From contig SMMW01000003.1 in assembly GCA_004794655.1 (NCBI GenBank), positions 744,001 through 808,000 of the forward strand: a stretch of 64,000 bases of DNA, written 5' to 3'. The notes beneath the pieces are model-generated. The model made no database searches. It worked only from the letters and a program-made list of their open reading frames with translations, and was not told the DNA's origin. This DNA is from Marisa cornuarietis. Taxonomy: Eukaryota > Mollusca > Gastropoda > Architaenioglossa > Ampullariidae. Each line of letters opens with the position of its first letter. The stretch's first letter is position 1. Positions 48,141 through 61,176 of this stretch are shown here, one piece after another. Both the position numbers and the translations under genes were made by a program.

Positions 48141-51100
48141 GAGTTTAGTGTGGGCCAGTCAACATCAACAGACATATCAAGGACTTTAGTGTAAGTCAAC
48201 ATCAACACACGTATCAAGGACTTTAGTGTAAGTCAACATCAACACACGTATCAAGGACTTTAGTGTTAGTCAACATCAACACACGTATCAAGAACTTTAG
48301 TGTAAGTCAACATCAACACACGTATCAAGGACTTTAGTGTTAGTCAACATCAACACACGTATCAAGAACTTTAGTGTAAGTCAACATCAACACACGTATC
48401 AAGGACTTTAGTGTTAGTCAACATCAACACACGTATCAAGAACTTTAGTGTAAGTCAACATCAACACACGTATCAAGGACTTTAGTGTTAGTCAATATCA
48501 ACACACGTATCAAGGAGTTTAGTGTTAGTCAACATCAATACATATATCAAGGAGCTTATTGTAAGTCAACAACACAAGTATCAAGGAGTTTAGTGTAAGT
48601 CAACATCAACACACGTATCGTGGAGTTTAGTGTAAGTCAACATCAACACACGTATCAAGGACTTTAGTGTAGGCCAGTCAACATCAACACACGTATCGTG
48701 GACTTTAGTGTAAGTCAACATCAACACACGTATCGTGGACTTTAGTGTAAGTCAACATCAACACACGTATCAAGGACTTTAGTGTAAGTCAACATCAACA
48801 CACGTATCAAGGACTTTAGTGTAGTCCAGTCAATATCAACACACGTGTCGTGAAGTTTAGTGTAAGTCAATATCAACACACCTATCAAAGAGTTTAGTGT
48901 TAGTCAACATCAACACACGTATCAAGGACTTTAGTGTAAGTCAACATCAACACACGTATCAAGGACTTTAGTGTAAGTCAACATCAACACACGTATCAAA
49001 GAGTTTAGTGCTAGTCAACATCAACACACGTATCGTGGACTTTAGTGTTAGTCAACATCAACACACGTATCAAGGAGTTTAGTGTAAGTCAACATCAACA
49101 CACGTATCGTGGACTTTAGTGTTAGTCAACATCAACACACGTATCAAGGAGTTTAGTGTTAGTCAACATCAATACATTTATCAAGGAGCTTATTGTAAGT
49201 CAACAACACAAGTATCAAGGAGTTTAGTGTAAATCAACATCAACACAAGTATCAAGGAGTTTAGTTTAAATCAACATCAACACAAGTATCAATGAGTTTA
49301 GTGTAAATCAACATCAATACATATATCAAGGAGCTTATTGTAAGTCAACAACACAAGTATCAAGGAGTTTAGTGTAAATCAACATCAACACACGTATCGT
49401 GGACTTTAGTGTAAGTCAACATCAACACACGTATCAAGGACTTTAGTGTAAGTCAACATCAACACACGTATCAAGGACTTTAGTGTAGTCCAGTCAATAT
49501 CAACACACGTGTCGTGAAGTTTAGTGTAAGTCAATATCAACACACCTATCAAAGAGTTTAGTGTTAGTCAACATCAACACACGTATCAAGGACTTTAGTG
49601 TAAGTCAACATCAACACACGTATCAAGGACTTTAGTGTAAGTCAACATCAACACACGTATCAAAGAGTTTAGTGCTAGTCAACATCAACACACGTATCGT
49701 GGACTTTAGTGTTAGTCAACATCAACACACGTATCAAGGAGTTTAGTGTAAGTCAACATCAACACACGTATCGTGGACTTTAGTGTTAGTCAACATCAAC
49801 ACACGTATCAAGGAGTTTAGTGTTAGTCAACATCAATACATTTATCAAGGAGCTTATTGTAAGTCAACAACACAAGTATCAAGGAGTTTAGTGTAAATCA
49901 ACATCAACACAAGTATCAAGGAGTTTAGTTTAAATCAACATCAACACAAGTATCAATGAGTTTAGTGTAAATCAACATCAATACATATATCAAGGAGCTT
50001 ATTGTAAGTCAACAACACAAGTATCAAGGAGTTAAGTGTAAATCAACATCAACACACGTATCGTGGACTTTAGTGTAAGTCAACATCAACACACGTATCA
50101 AGGACTTTAGTGTAAGTCAACATCAACACACGTATCAAGGACTTTAGTGTAGTCCAGTCAATATCAACACACGTGTCGTGAAGTTTAGTGTAAGTCAATA
50201 TCAACACACCTATCAAAGAGTTTAGTGTTAGTCAACATCAACACACGTATCAAGGACTTTAGTGTAAGTCAACATCAACACACGTATCAAGGACTTTAGT
50301 GTAAGTCAACATCAACACACGTATCAAAGAGTTTAGTGCTAGTCAACATCAACACACGTATCGTGGACTTTAGCGTTAGTCAACATCAACACACGTATCA
50401 AGGAGTTTAGTGTAAGTCAACATCAACACACGTATCGTGGACTTTAGTGTTAGTCAACATCAACACACGTATCAAGGAGTTTAGTGTTAGTCAACATCAA
50501 TACATATATCAAGGAGCTTATTGTAAGTCAACAACACAAGTATCAAGGAGTTTAGTGTAAATCAACATCAACACAAGTATCGAGGAGTTTAGTTTAAATC
50601 AACATCAACACAAGTATCAAGGAGTTTAGTGTAAATCAACATCAACACAAGTATCAAGGAGTTTAGTGTAAGTCAACATCAATACATATATCAAGGAGCT
50701 TATTGTAAGTCAACAACACAAGTATCAAGGAGTTTAGTGTAAATCAACATCAACACACGTATCGTGGACTTTAGTGTTAGTCAACATCAACACACGTATC
50801 AAGGAGTTTAGTGTAAGTCAACATCAACACACGTATCGTGGACTTTAGTGTTAGTCAACATCAACACACGTATCAAGGAGTTTAGTGTAAGTCAACATCA
50901 ACACAAGGATCAAGGAGTTTATTGTAAGTCAACATCAACACAAGTATCAAGGAGTTCAGTGTAAATCAACATCAACACAAGTATCAAGGAGTTCAGTGTA
51001 AATCAACATCACCACAAGTATCAAGGAGCTTATTGTAAGTCAACAACACAAGTATCAAGGAGTTTAGTGTAAATCAACATCAACACAAGTATCAAGGAGC

Positions 51101-51168
51101 TTATTGTAAGTCAACAACACAAGTATCAAGGAGTTTAGTGTAAATCAACATCAACACAAGTATCAAGA
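48140..51168. repeat. 37-bp minisatellite with 664-bp higher-order repeat
   Basis: About 82 units of GTAAGTCAACATCAACACAC plus GTATCAAGGACTTTAGT. A rare junction, GTAGTCCAGTCAATATC, recurs at 48821, 49485 and 50149, exactly 664 bp apart each time. The intervening order of unit variants is nearly identical, so the 664-bp block was itself amplified in tandem. Confidence 0.96.
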
Positions 51169-51169
51169 T

Positions 51170-54100
51170 GACCCTTGACACCAAAGGGAGGAGGCTGCCT
51201 GTTGTCAACACCACAAGTGGAGGTAGTGGAGGTAGTGGAGGGGCAGGTAGAGATGTTAGAGACAGACTCGGACTAAGCACATCCTGTGGAGTTTTGTGGA
51301 CAGCAGACCCACGGGAAGATAAACAGTTGGCGGTGAGACAACAAAAGGAGAGGCAGGACGATGATAGATGACATCAGAAGGCTTTTAGCTCAGCTACCCA
51401 TCAGCCACTCGGCAATTAGCTGACAGACAATCGTCATCACAAGCCAGCGTGGACTGTTTCTACTCTACTGCCTGCAGCCCAGCGCCTGTTCACACCTCAG
51501 TGCGTCGCTCGTGAGCAGCCACAACCACACGTGTAATAGAATAATAGTAATAATAGCAGTACAATAATAAACAACAACAATAATAATAATAGCGGCGATA
51601 CAAAGACATGCTTCACACAGGAATAATGACAGGAAATCACAAGAAAACAGGATCAGTAGGAAAGCATGTAGGGAAGATGGTCAGTTACATGGGGATGGAG
51701 GGTAGGCAAGTGAATAAACCTCCACTGAAGGAGGAGGTGACAAAGTTAGTGTTGAGCGACAAAAGACTGAAGACAAACTAAAAAGAAAACCCACGTGACT
51801 GCCTCCTCTCTAGAGTATCAGGGGGTCGGCACTAGAGCTGATGTCACAGACCCTGTTGTCAGCTGCAACCCTCCCCACCCCCATTTTTGTCCCCTCACCA
51901 GTCCCCTACACCCCGCCCCCCAACCCCATCAGCACCCAGGCGCCCGCCAGCACTGGGAGGATGTTGCTGGATCTTGTCCGGATGAAGCGAGCCTCGCTAT
52001 CGATCAGAGTCTTACACGTCACGCATCAGCAAGCACGCGCCCGACTTCTCGTGACATCCGACTGCGCATGCACCTCGAGAGACAAAGACCCGGGGTCAGG
52101 AAGGCTGTCCTCTTAAAAGACGATGTGTGGTTGTGTGTGGTGTGCGTGTGTGTTGTGTTTGTGTGTGTGGTGTGCGTGCATGTGTGTGTGTGTGTGTCGT
52201 GTGTTTGTGTGTGTCGTGTTTGTGTTATGTAAGAGTGCAAGAGATGTTCTGATGTGTGAACACATTGAGGTTGATGTGTGTTTGTTTGTTTATTTGTTTG
52301 TGTGAGTACAGCAGTCACATATCGTCAAGTTGAAAACACGCGAGAAGCCGGAAATAGGTAAGAGATGGAAATCTCGCGAGAAATGGAAAACAGCGAGAAT
52401 TCGACACCACGGGAAATGCGGGGCGGACCCTTGTAACACGTGGGCTGTCCGTGTGGTCTGAAAGTATTTGTAAGGGAGACACGAAGTTTCTTGCTGAAGA
52501 CAGTCTTGGGGATCTCGACAGGTGCATGACAGCTGACGTCAGCCCAGGTAAACTCCCTTGCACTTGACTCTCTCAGCGAGGGCAGGATGAGGGCACGGAG
52601 GGCACGGCGAGGGCACGGCGGTCTTGCTGACTGAGCCTCTATGTGGAGTCGTAGTTGCAGTAAATGACGACAGCAGAAATGCTTAAACCTATTTTGTGTT
52701 TAGACAGCAGACATGGACGCTATACTCACAGACAGAGAGAGAGAGAGATGGGGAGGAGGGAAGTAAGACACGCGAACTCAGTCACGCATGCACGTTAGCA
52801 GGTAGTGTCGGTCACGTGACCAAGGTGACGTGCTGACGACTCGATGCCGTAGCAGCCCACGACTACCGCCAGTGGTTGAGCAGGTGCACGCTGGGTCCCA
52901 GGCGCAGAGCGCGGCCACGTTTGTGCGACTTGTGGACAAGGTGCATGGCAACAAGACGAGTGAACAGCGCTCACAATCAATGCACCCAACTTTGCCACAA
53001 CTGTCACGTGCCCCTCCCCCCCACCACTCTTTCGTGCTCCATCGCCGACGACACACACCCAGAGCAAGACCTGGAGGTAAAGATGTGATGGGGGGGGGAG
53101 CTGGGGGGGAGTGGGGAGCTGGGGCAGGTTGCTAACAGACACCGGCCGCTGGAGAGGCGACGCAAATCAAACAGGTTGGACCGGCCGAGAGTGGATGATG
53201 GAGAGCAAGTGACGTATTGATTTCGGACTTGGTTCTTCATGCCTGACAACCACCTTCCCCCACCTCTTCTCAGGCACCTCCCCGACCACACAGCACCGCC
53301 ACCCACCTGTAGCCCCTACCCCACTCCTTGCCACCAGCCCTTCCTCTTGTGGCGCGCGGGCTGAGCTGGTGGTCCATGAAAATTTGATGCGATCTCGCGC
53401 TCGAGTGTGCGCGCTGGGGAGCAAAGAAGCTAATTCCTTGTATCCTCGCCATCCCCACCATCCTGCCAGACGACAGGCGGTACGTGTCGACAACGACCAC
53501 AACCTTGTCGAAACACTGAGGAAGAAGAGACTGTCCCATCTCTTACCGCAAAGCCTGTCAAAGTACTTACAAAGCAAGGCAAGTCACAACACTGGCTAGT
53601 CCACAAAGCTTGGACAAAGCTGTGTTACCATGGTAACTGAAATTGGTGGAGTGTGGGCAGCCACGCACGTCAGGCCTGACGTCATGCGTCAAGCACGCGC
53701 ACAAAGTGTAACGGCTTTGTCTTTTTCTGCGCAGGTTGCACTTAGACCCCTCCCGTCCTCCCCTTGTCCCTCCCTCATCTACTTTGTTATTCACTCCTTC
53801 CTTCCTCCAGCCCTCCCCTCCCTCTTGTACTCAGCCAGTGGTAGCCAGTACACACGGTCTCCCCTCCCCTCCCCCTCCCCTTATACAGACGGTCTCCCGG
53901 GTGAAGGTCAGCATAGAAAAGCGGGTGCCAGGACCATGGTCCTGCGGCTGGAGAGACGGGTGGTTGGTTGCCGGGTGCCGGGTGCCATCGATCAACTTGT
54001 TGGAACAGGCTATCGATTGAGGGGTGGGTGTCGTCATCAGCCTGCGCGCTACAAGTGGTCCGCGGCGCGCGGCTCTTCAAGTCTCGCTCTCTGCCGCCTT

Positions 54101-54478
54101 TTGTTGTGGAACCTCGCGAGACCAGTGCTACCGGTTCAGCGACTCGGCCTCTGGTAGAAACAGGCTGTCGGCTTTTTTTCTGTATTTCGAGGCAATCGAT
54201 TCTCCGATATCCTGCAGTGCCCACTCGGAGGAGCAAACAGTGGAACTCCAAAAGCTTTGTCTACCTATTGTTTCCCTTAGTGACGTGTACGCTGTCCACA
54301 ATCAATGGAGGTTTGAACAGCGACACTGACTGCCAGCTCACTCTCAGCCACACGCCACTGTCATCGCCATTACACAAGGTGGCGCTGCGAGCCTTCACGT
54401 CTCCGCCAAAACCTCATTGTCTTTTTTACACGTAACAACCGTAGTGTATGTTACGACGACGAGCGTCAACACACACTC

Positions 54479-54514
<36 letters not shown>

Positions 54515-54990
54515 TACACACACAACTAACTTACCCCACTCCCCACGTCCACACCACCCAGTGATCATGTTCAGTGTCAAGGTATCTGATGTGTCCCTCC
54601 CCCAGTCCCCCCCCCACACAGACTCATGATGAGAACGAAGCCCTGTGTCTGATGAGACGGAAGGTGGCGCTGACAGGATCTCTGGCCCTGTCCAGACACG
54701 TCTTGCTGACAGTCGGCTGAAGACACACGGTCGGCTTCAAGAAGATATTCGCATGAAAATGCAAAACATAAAACATTTCTCTACAACCTGCATCACGACA
54801 CCAGAACAGTGTGACACACACAGCAATGAACACAGGCTCCTAGACCCCCCCACCCCCCCCACACACACTGAGACATTCACTGGGACACAGATTCCCACAT
54901 ATACACGTGCACGCACAGCTCAGTGTGCAGCATGATGTGTCCTAATGGGTCTGGTTTCAACCAGTTAACACGTGACTTATCTACTATCCC
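51170..54990. other. Mostly single-copy region, no gene recognised
   Basis: It contains an (AAT)n patch at about 51540-51595, a GT-rich tract at about 52124-52235, a (GA)n at about 52733-52750, a C-rich stretch at about 53730-53880 and (CA)n at about 54476-54512. CTCF-like GGTGGCGCTG motifs occur near 54378 and 54664. The GC-rich part at 52780-54200 has overlapping open frames on both strands, none with a recognisable domain, so a gene there can be neither supported nor excluded. Confidence 0.4.
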
Positions 54991-54999
54991 ACCACAAGT

Positions 55000-56190
55000 G
55001 TACACGTCACTCATCTGGCCCACCATAAGTGGACATGTCACTCATCTAGCCCACCATAAGTGGACATGTCACTCATCTAGCCCACCATAAGTGGACATGT
55101 CACTCATCTGGCCCACCATAAGTGGACATGTCACTCATTTGGCCCACCATAAGTGGACATGTGACTCATCTGGCCCACAATAAGTGGACATGTCACTCAT
55201 CTGGCCCACCATAAGTGGACATGTGACTCATCTGGCCCACCATTAGTGGACATGTCACTCATCTAGCCCACCATAAGTGTACATGTGACTCATCTGGCCC
55301 ACCATTAGTGGACATGTCACTCATTTGACCCACCACAAGTGGACATGTGACTCATCTGGCCCACCATAAGTGTACACGTCACTCATTTGGCCCACCATAA
55401 GTGGACATGTCACTCATCGGGCCCACCATAAGTGTACACGTCAGTCATTTGGCCCACCATAAGTGGACATGTCACTCATATGGCCCACCACAAGTGATCA
55501 TGTCACTCATCTGGCCCACCACAAGTGAACACGTCACTCATCTGGCCCACCACAAGTGAACACGTCACTCATCTGGCCCACCATAAGTGGACACGTCACT
55601 CATCTGGCCCACCATAAGTGGACATGTCACTCATCTGGCCCATCATAAGTGAACATGTCACTCATCTGGCCCACCACAAATGAACATGTCACTCATCTGG
55701 CCCACCACAAGTGTACATGTCACTCATCTGGCCCACCATTAGTGAACATGTCACTCATCTGGCCCACCATAAGTGAACATGTCACTAATCTGGCCCACCA
55801 CAAGTGAACATGTCACTCATCTGGCCCATCACAAGTGAACATGTCACTCATCTGGCCTAACACAAGTGAACACGTCACTCATCTGGCCCACCACAAGTGG
55901 ACATGTCACTCATCTGGCCCTCCACAAGTGGACATGTCACTTATCTGGCCCAGCATAAGTGAACATGTCACTCATCTGGCCCACCACAAGTGGACATGTC
56001 ACTCATCTGGCCCACCACAAGTGGACATGTCAGTCATCTGGCCCACCACAAGTGGACATGTCACTCATCTGGCCCACCACAAGTGGACATGTCACTCATC
56101 TGGCCCACCACAAGTGAACATGTCACTCATCTGGCCCACCACAAGTGAACATGTCACTCATCTGGCCCACCATAAGTGGACATGTCCGAG
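55000..56190. repeat. 31-bp minisatellite, ~38 copies
   Basis: Units of ACATGTCACTCATCTGGCCC plus ACCATAAGTGG or ACCACAAGTGA. Unit length is almost invariant; point variants are scattered, with more homogeneous units towards the right end. Confidence 0.96.
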
Positions 56191-58156
56191 TTGCAGTCAG
56201 CGGTAAGATGGCTAGGTGTGTTGTGTTGTGTTTGTTTGTTTTAACAACTGTGGACAAGAGACAGTCGCCATCACACAGACTTGGCAGTGCTGCATACAAA
56301 GTATAGTCGTCCTTAGGGACGATAGAAACTCCAATAACACACACACACACAGGATGGGGACAAAAGCTTGAGGAAAATTGTAACTTTACAATGTAGCCAC
56401 ACACACTCACGCACACACGCACGTGCACACACACACACACACACAGAGTGCGAGAGAAGAGGTTGACGAAGTGTGTTGACACAGCTCTCCACGCTCTCTT
56501 TGTTTCTGTTCTGTAGACAAAGCGATAAAAGCACAAACAGCAACACGAAGGCTTCTTCCCTTGTTTGATGTAACTTAGCAGCTCAAGCTTTTCTGCCGTT
56601 GACACACTTGTTTAAAGCCAGTGAGGCCAGCCAGTAAGCCAGCCAGCCTACCATAGGTACACAGGTCTTGGAGGACTGAAAGTGTAAGACTAAGTGACGT
56701 TAGGCGAGGGAGGGACCATTGATACCTTGGGTTGGTACCTTGTAGTTAGTAACGTCTCTAAGTCAACTTCTCCCTCAGCAAAACAGGAAAAAGACCAAAA
56801 AGCTGGTGGTGACTGTGTCTGGGTGCTCTGTCTGCTGCTGCGTGGTAAGCTAGAGGTCGGAGGTCATGAAATGATCAGGCACGCGTAGATCGTGACGTCA
56901 TACAGCAAGTGTCGCCGATGACGTGCAAGAAGAGCCGTTGGTGATGTCATGCAGCACGTGTCACCCATGCCGGAATGTTCGGGCGGCCCGACAAGTGAAG
57001 TGTGTTCACTGTAAAGTGAACCGTGAGCAGAACTCACCAGCTGTAGCACGGGCAGTGACACCAGGTGAGTCCTGGTAGGTGTAGTTACAACACTCGGCTC
57101 ACAGGTATACCTGCGGCTGTCACGTGACAGTCGATATATCAACCCTTTGATCTCCCACCAACGAAGTTTGTCCCGTTAATTCCCGTTCTTCGATAGCAAT
57201 CTCGCTCCGCCAGCTAGAAGAGTTTTTTAATGCTGCCCTATAAATGCCGGAAATGATGCTAAACTAGTTTCATGGCCGACCTTTTTTTTTTTTTTTTTGA
57301 TTAACCTTAGGTGAGCTACGACTCATCAAAGAGAAGCAACTTGTTCTCGCGCTTTTAACTTTTGCACAACAGTGGCGGCTCATTTGCCACTAAAATTGTT
57401 TTTCCGGCTTCTAAGATGTTGTCGATGTTATTGATGTTGTTGCATTAGGTATTACAACCGCTGTAGTCCAAAAGGGAATATGTGCAAGTGGTCCACTGAG
57501 AAAACGGGGCGGAGCGTGATAAGACGGTCTCTCCACAGTCGTCAGGGTCACACAAAGTTGGTCACACGTCTGCCAACATGTCAGCTACAGCTCTCACAAC
57601 AGCGCCCTCACTTTCCACACACACACAGACACACAACTAGTCAGCCTAGCACCGACTCTATTTGACATCTGCTCCATTTGCTCAGCTCTCTCCTTCTCTC
57701 TCCTTCTCTCCTGTTGACAACCAGGCGGACAGAAGCAAGGACACCATGTCGGTCTCGTGTTCAATGTAATCACCCTCCACTGCCTGAGGTTTCCAGCTGA
57801 CCAACCGCCTCACCCTGAGCGCCCTCAAGCATATCCTTGATCAGACGAGCACATCCTTGATCACACCCATCTGACTCGTAACTCTACAACAACCTCGATC
57901 ACGAAGCCCACATATGGGTATCTAGACACCCCAAGAGAAAAGCCCTCACGTGGGTGTTGAGACAACAGTCACTAGTCTCCGAGGTCTCCCTGTATCTTTA
58001 TGAAGGACCACATGTTCCAGGCTACCAGATGATCTTTTACAACATGTTCCCCACTCAGTCCTAGTCCCACCTCTGTTCACCAGAAGCCAGCAAGAGCGGA
58101 GCAAACACCTGGACCTGTCTGTGTTCTCCGACCTCGGGCACTGAGCACCAGGTGAG
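56191..58156. other. Single-copy region, no gene supported
   Basis: Contains (CA)n tracts at about 56336-56350 and 56425-56446 and a T16 run near 57283. Two imperfect copies of a TGACGTCATaCAGCA...GTGTC segment lie at 56893 and 56943. No gene seen. Confidence 0.4.
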
Positions 58157-58264
58157 ATGACGGAGGACCATTACACCCTCGTGAAAGCCGCTACTGTTGT
58201 AACTCCTGCTGACGTCATGAAAAGTCGACTAACTGCTATAGATGAGAGTGTAGTTGTTGTCACC

Positions 58265-59170
58265 GTCACAGTCGGCTACAGGTCAGTAGGTTACAACCAT
58301 CTCCTCACAGTCAGCTACAGGTCAGTAGGTTACAACCTTCTCCTCACAGTCAGCTACAGGTCAGTAGGTTACAACCTTCTCCTCACAGTCAGCTACAGGT
58401 CAGTAGGTTACAACCTTCTCCTCACAGTCAGCTACAGGTCAGTAGGTTACAACCATCTCCTCACAGTCAGCTACAGGTCAGTAGGTTACAACCTTCTCCT
58501 CACAGTCAGCTACAGGTCAGTAGGTTACAACCTTCTCCTCACAGTCAGCTACAGGTCAGTAGGTTACAACCATCTCCTCACAGTCAGCTACAGGTCAGTA
58601 GGTTACAACCTTCTCCTCACAGTCAGCTACAGGTCAGTAGGTTACAACCATCTCCTCACAGTCAGCTACAGGTCAGTAGGTTACAACCTTCTCCTCACAG
58701 TCAGCTACAGGTCAGTAGGTTACAACCATCTCCTCACAGTCAGCTACAGGTCAGTAGGTTACAACCTTCTCCTCACAGTCGGCTACAGGTCAGTAGGTTA
58801 CAACCATCTCCTCACAGTCAGCTACAGGTCAGTAGGTTACAACCTTCTCCTCACAGTCAGCTACAGGTCAGTAGGTTACAACCTTCTCCTCACAGTCAGC
58901 TACAGGTCAGTAGGTTACAACCTTCTCCTCACAGTCAGCTACAGGTCAGTAGGTTACAACCATCTCCTCACAGTCAGCTACAGGTCAGTAGGTTACAACC
59001 ATCTCCTCACAGTCAGCTACAGGTCAGTAGGTTACAACCTTCTCCTCACAGTCGGCTACAGGTCAGTAGGTTACAACCATCTCCTCACAGTCAGCTACAG
59101 GTCAGTAGGTTACAACCATCTCCTCACAGTCAGCTACAGGTCAGTAGGTTACAACCATCTCCTCACAGTC
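58265..59170. repeat. 39-bp minisatellite, 23 equal-length copies, with paired splice-site motifs
   Basis: Units of CAGTCAGCTACAGGTCAGTA plus GGTTACAACCTTCTCCTCA. The GGTCAGTAGG motif recurs from 58281 to 59139, exactly 22 x 39 bp, so no unit has gained or lost a base. Variation is confined to two sites: A/G (AGC/GGC) and T/A (CTT/CAT). A plus-strand frame (58157-59263, 368 codons) reads a 13-residue repeat. All variation is non-synonymous and no synonymous variation is seen, so coding selection is not indicated, though a repeat protein cannot be excluded. Each unit contains a donor-like CAG|GTCAGT and an acceptor-like CCTTCTCCTCACAG. Confidence 0.96.
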
Positions 59171-59249
59171 CCTTTCACAGCTGATCTCAACGAGCGGATT
59201 ATTTTAGAGAACACAATCTCTAGGTGTTGGCGCAGTCTCATTTATTCAC

Positions 59250-59840
59250 TTGGTGTGACCTGATCTCTGTACTTAGTGTGACCTGATCTCTGTACTTAGT
59301 GTGACCTGATCTCTGTACTTAGTGTGACCTGATCTCTGTACTTAGTGTGACCTGATCTCTGTACTTAGTGTGACCCGATCTCTGTACTTAGTGTGACCCG
59401 ATCTCTGTACTTAGTGTGACCTGATCTCTGTACTTAGTGTGACCTAATTCTGTACTTAGTGTGACCCGATCTCTGTACTTAGTGTGACCTGATCTCTGTA
59501 CTTAGTGTGACCTAATTCTGTACTTAGTGTGACCCGATCTCTGTACTTAGTGTGACCTGATCTCTGTACTTAGTGTGACCCGATCTCTTTACTTAGTGTG
59601 ACCTAATTCTGTACTTAGTGTGACCTGATCTGTTTCTTAGTGTGACCTGATCTGTTTACTTAGTGTGACCTAATTCTGTACTTAGTGTGACCTGATCTGT
59701 GTACTTAGTGTGACCCGATCTCTGTACTTAGTGTGACCTAATTCTGTACTTAGTGTGACCTGATCTGTTTACTCAGTGTGACCTAATCTCTTTACTTAGT
59801 GTGACCTGACCTGTTTCTTAGTGTAGCCTAATCCACACAC
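59250..59840. repeat. 23-bp minisatellite
   Basis: About 25 units of CTTAGTGTGACCTGATCTCT plus GTA, with shorter CCTAATTCTGTA variants inserted at intervals. It begins about 80 bp after the 39-bp array. Confidence 0.94.
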
Positions 59841-60009
59841 TTAGCATAACTTCGGTTGTTTACTTCACGTAACGGCATTTGTTTACTTAGTGTGACCTGT
59901 TCACTTCCATGAACTCAGAATCGTTCGCCTACCGGCTGTTGGACAGTCTTCACTGGGCATGCGCACACGGGTGTGTCCCATGTCCTTTGTTATCTCTCGT
60001 CATCCGAAG

Positions 60010-60170
60010 TGTCTGTCAGTGTTACTCTTGAGTGAGTGAGTGAGTGAGTGTCTGTCAGTGTTACTCTTGAGTGAGTGAGTGAGTGAGTGAGTGCAGCACA
60101 AATGTGTCTTGTGTTTATGTGTGTGTGGGTGCGGGCATGAATGAATGTTTGTGTGTGTGTGTGTGTGTGT
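60010..60170. repeat. Tandem duplication with (GAGT)n and (GT)n
   Basis: GTGTCTGTCAGTGTTACTCT is duplicated, each copy followed by GAGT repeats, and then a GT tract at about 60151-60170. Confidence 0.88.
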
Positions 60171-60504
60171 ATTTTATGTCAGACACGTTAGTCCACGAGT
60201 GGCAGGACCCATTGTCATGTCAACTCCACTTCAGGCTAAAAGGCAGGAATAAAAACTTAACCTCCGATTAGTGGCGATAACTGCAAGATCAAAGGCGGCG
60301 TGGTGTGAAACTGACAGGTGAGTGGCCTGAAGCCCGCACGTTACTGTAGTACTGACAGGTAACAAAACTGTACAGCCCAGTCACACACACCTGAAATTAA
60401 CGACACACAGTATGTGTACACACAGGTGTACGTGACGCCTGTAGACGCCAACACAAAATATATTTACACTAAAGTACAGACAATATAAATAACTGACCTA
60501 AGAA

Positions 60505-60830
60505 CGTATTTATAAGGATTAGTGTAGTGATTAGTATAAGGATTAGTGTAATGATTAGTATTATAGTTAGTGTAATGCTTAGTGTAATAATTAGTGTAAA
60601 GTTTACTGTAATAATTAGTGTAATGATTAGTATAATGGTTGGTGTAATTATTATTGTAATGATTGGTGTAATTTTTAGTTTTATTTTTAGTTTAATAATT
60701 AGTGTAATGATTCATGCAATGATTCGTGTAAGGTTAGTGTAATGATTAGTATAAAGATTAGTGTAATGATTATTATAATGGTTAGTGTAATGATTAGTGT
60801 ACTGTTAGTGTAATGATTTTTAGACACGTC
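60505..60830. repeat. Short degenerate GATTAGTGTAAT repeat
   Basis: Irregular 9-18-bp repeats of TTAGTGTAATGATTAGTATA, similar in style to 24665-25300 but distinct in sequence. Confidence 0.85.
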
Positions 60831-61137
60831 TAACCTGACCTCCGGTGAGTTTTTTCCCTCGCAACTGGTTTTAACGTGTCTTGTCTCCCCTCCCCCCCCC
60901 AGTCTCCTGCTTGTGACTGTGTCCAGGGCCCAGCTGCGGGTAAAGTGTTTTATTTGTCACAAGAAGAAACTCATTTTGACAAACAATCGTCGTCGTCATC
61001 ATCCTCATCATCATGAAGTAAAAGGTCAGCTAATTACAGGGTAGACAAGCGTCCCTGGAGCAACTTTGCCAAGTTGATGTAGCAGATGTAAGCAGATTGT
61101 CGTTGATGTAGCAGCAGATCTCCGTGTCTTGGAGAGG

Positions 61138-61176
<39 letters not shown>

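Noticed and set aside
47746..48189. 147-codon frame in the island between two arrays
   Set aside because: No recognisable domain and no splice context; kept only as an unexplained single-copy island.
52778..54435. Several 90-175-codon frames on both strands in GC-rich DNA
   Set aside because: They overlap each other in many frames, show no known motif, and carry proline/serine/arginine-rich low-complexity translation typical of GC-rich non-coding DNA.
57372..57395. CAGTGGCGGCTCATTTGCC resembling a hAT terminus
   Set aside because: No inverted partner or target duplication found nearby.
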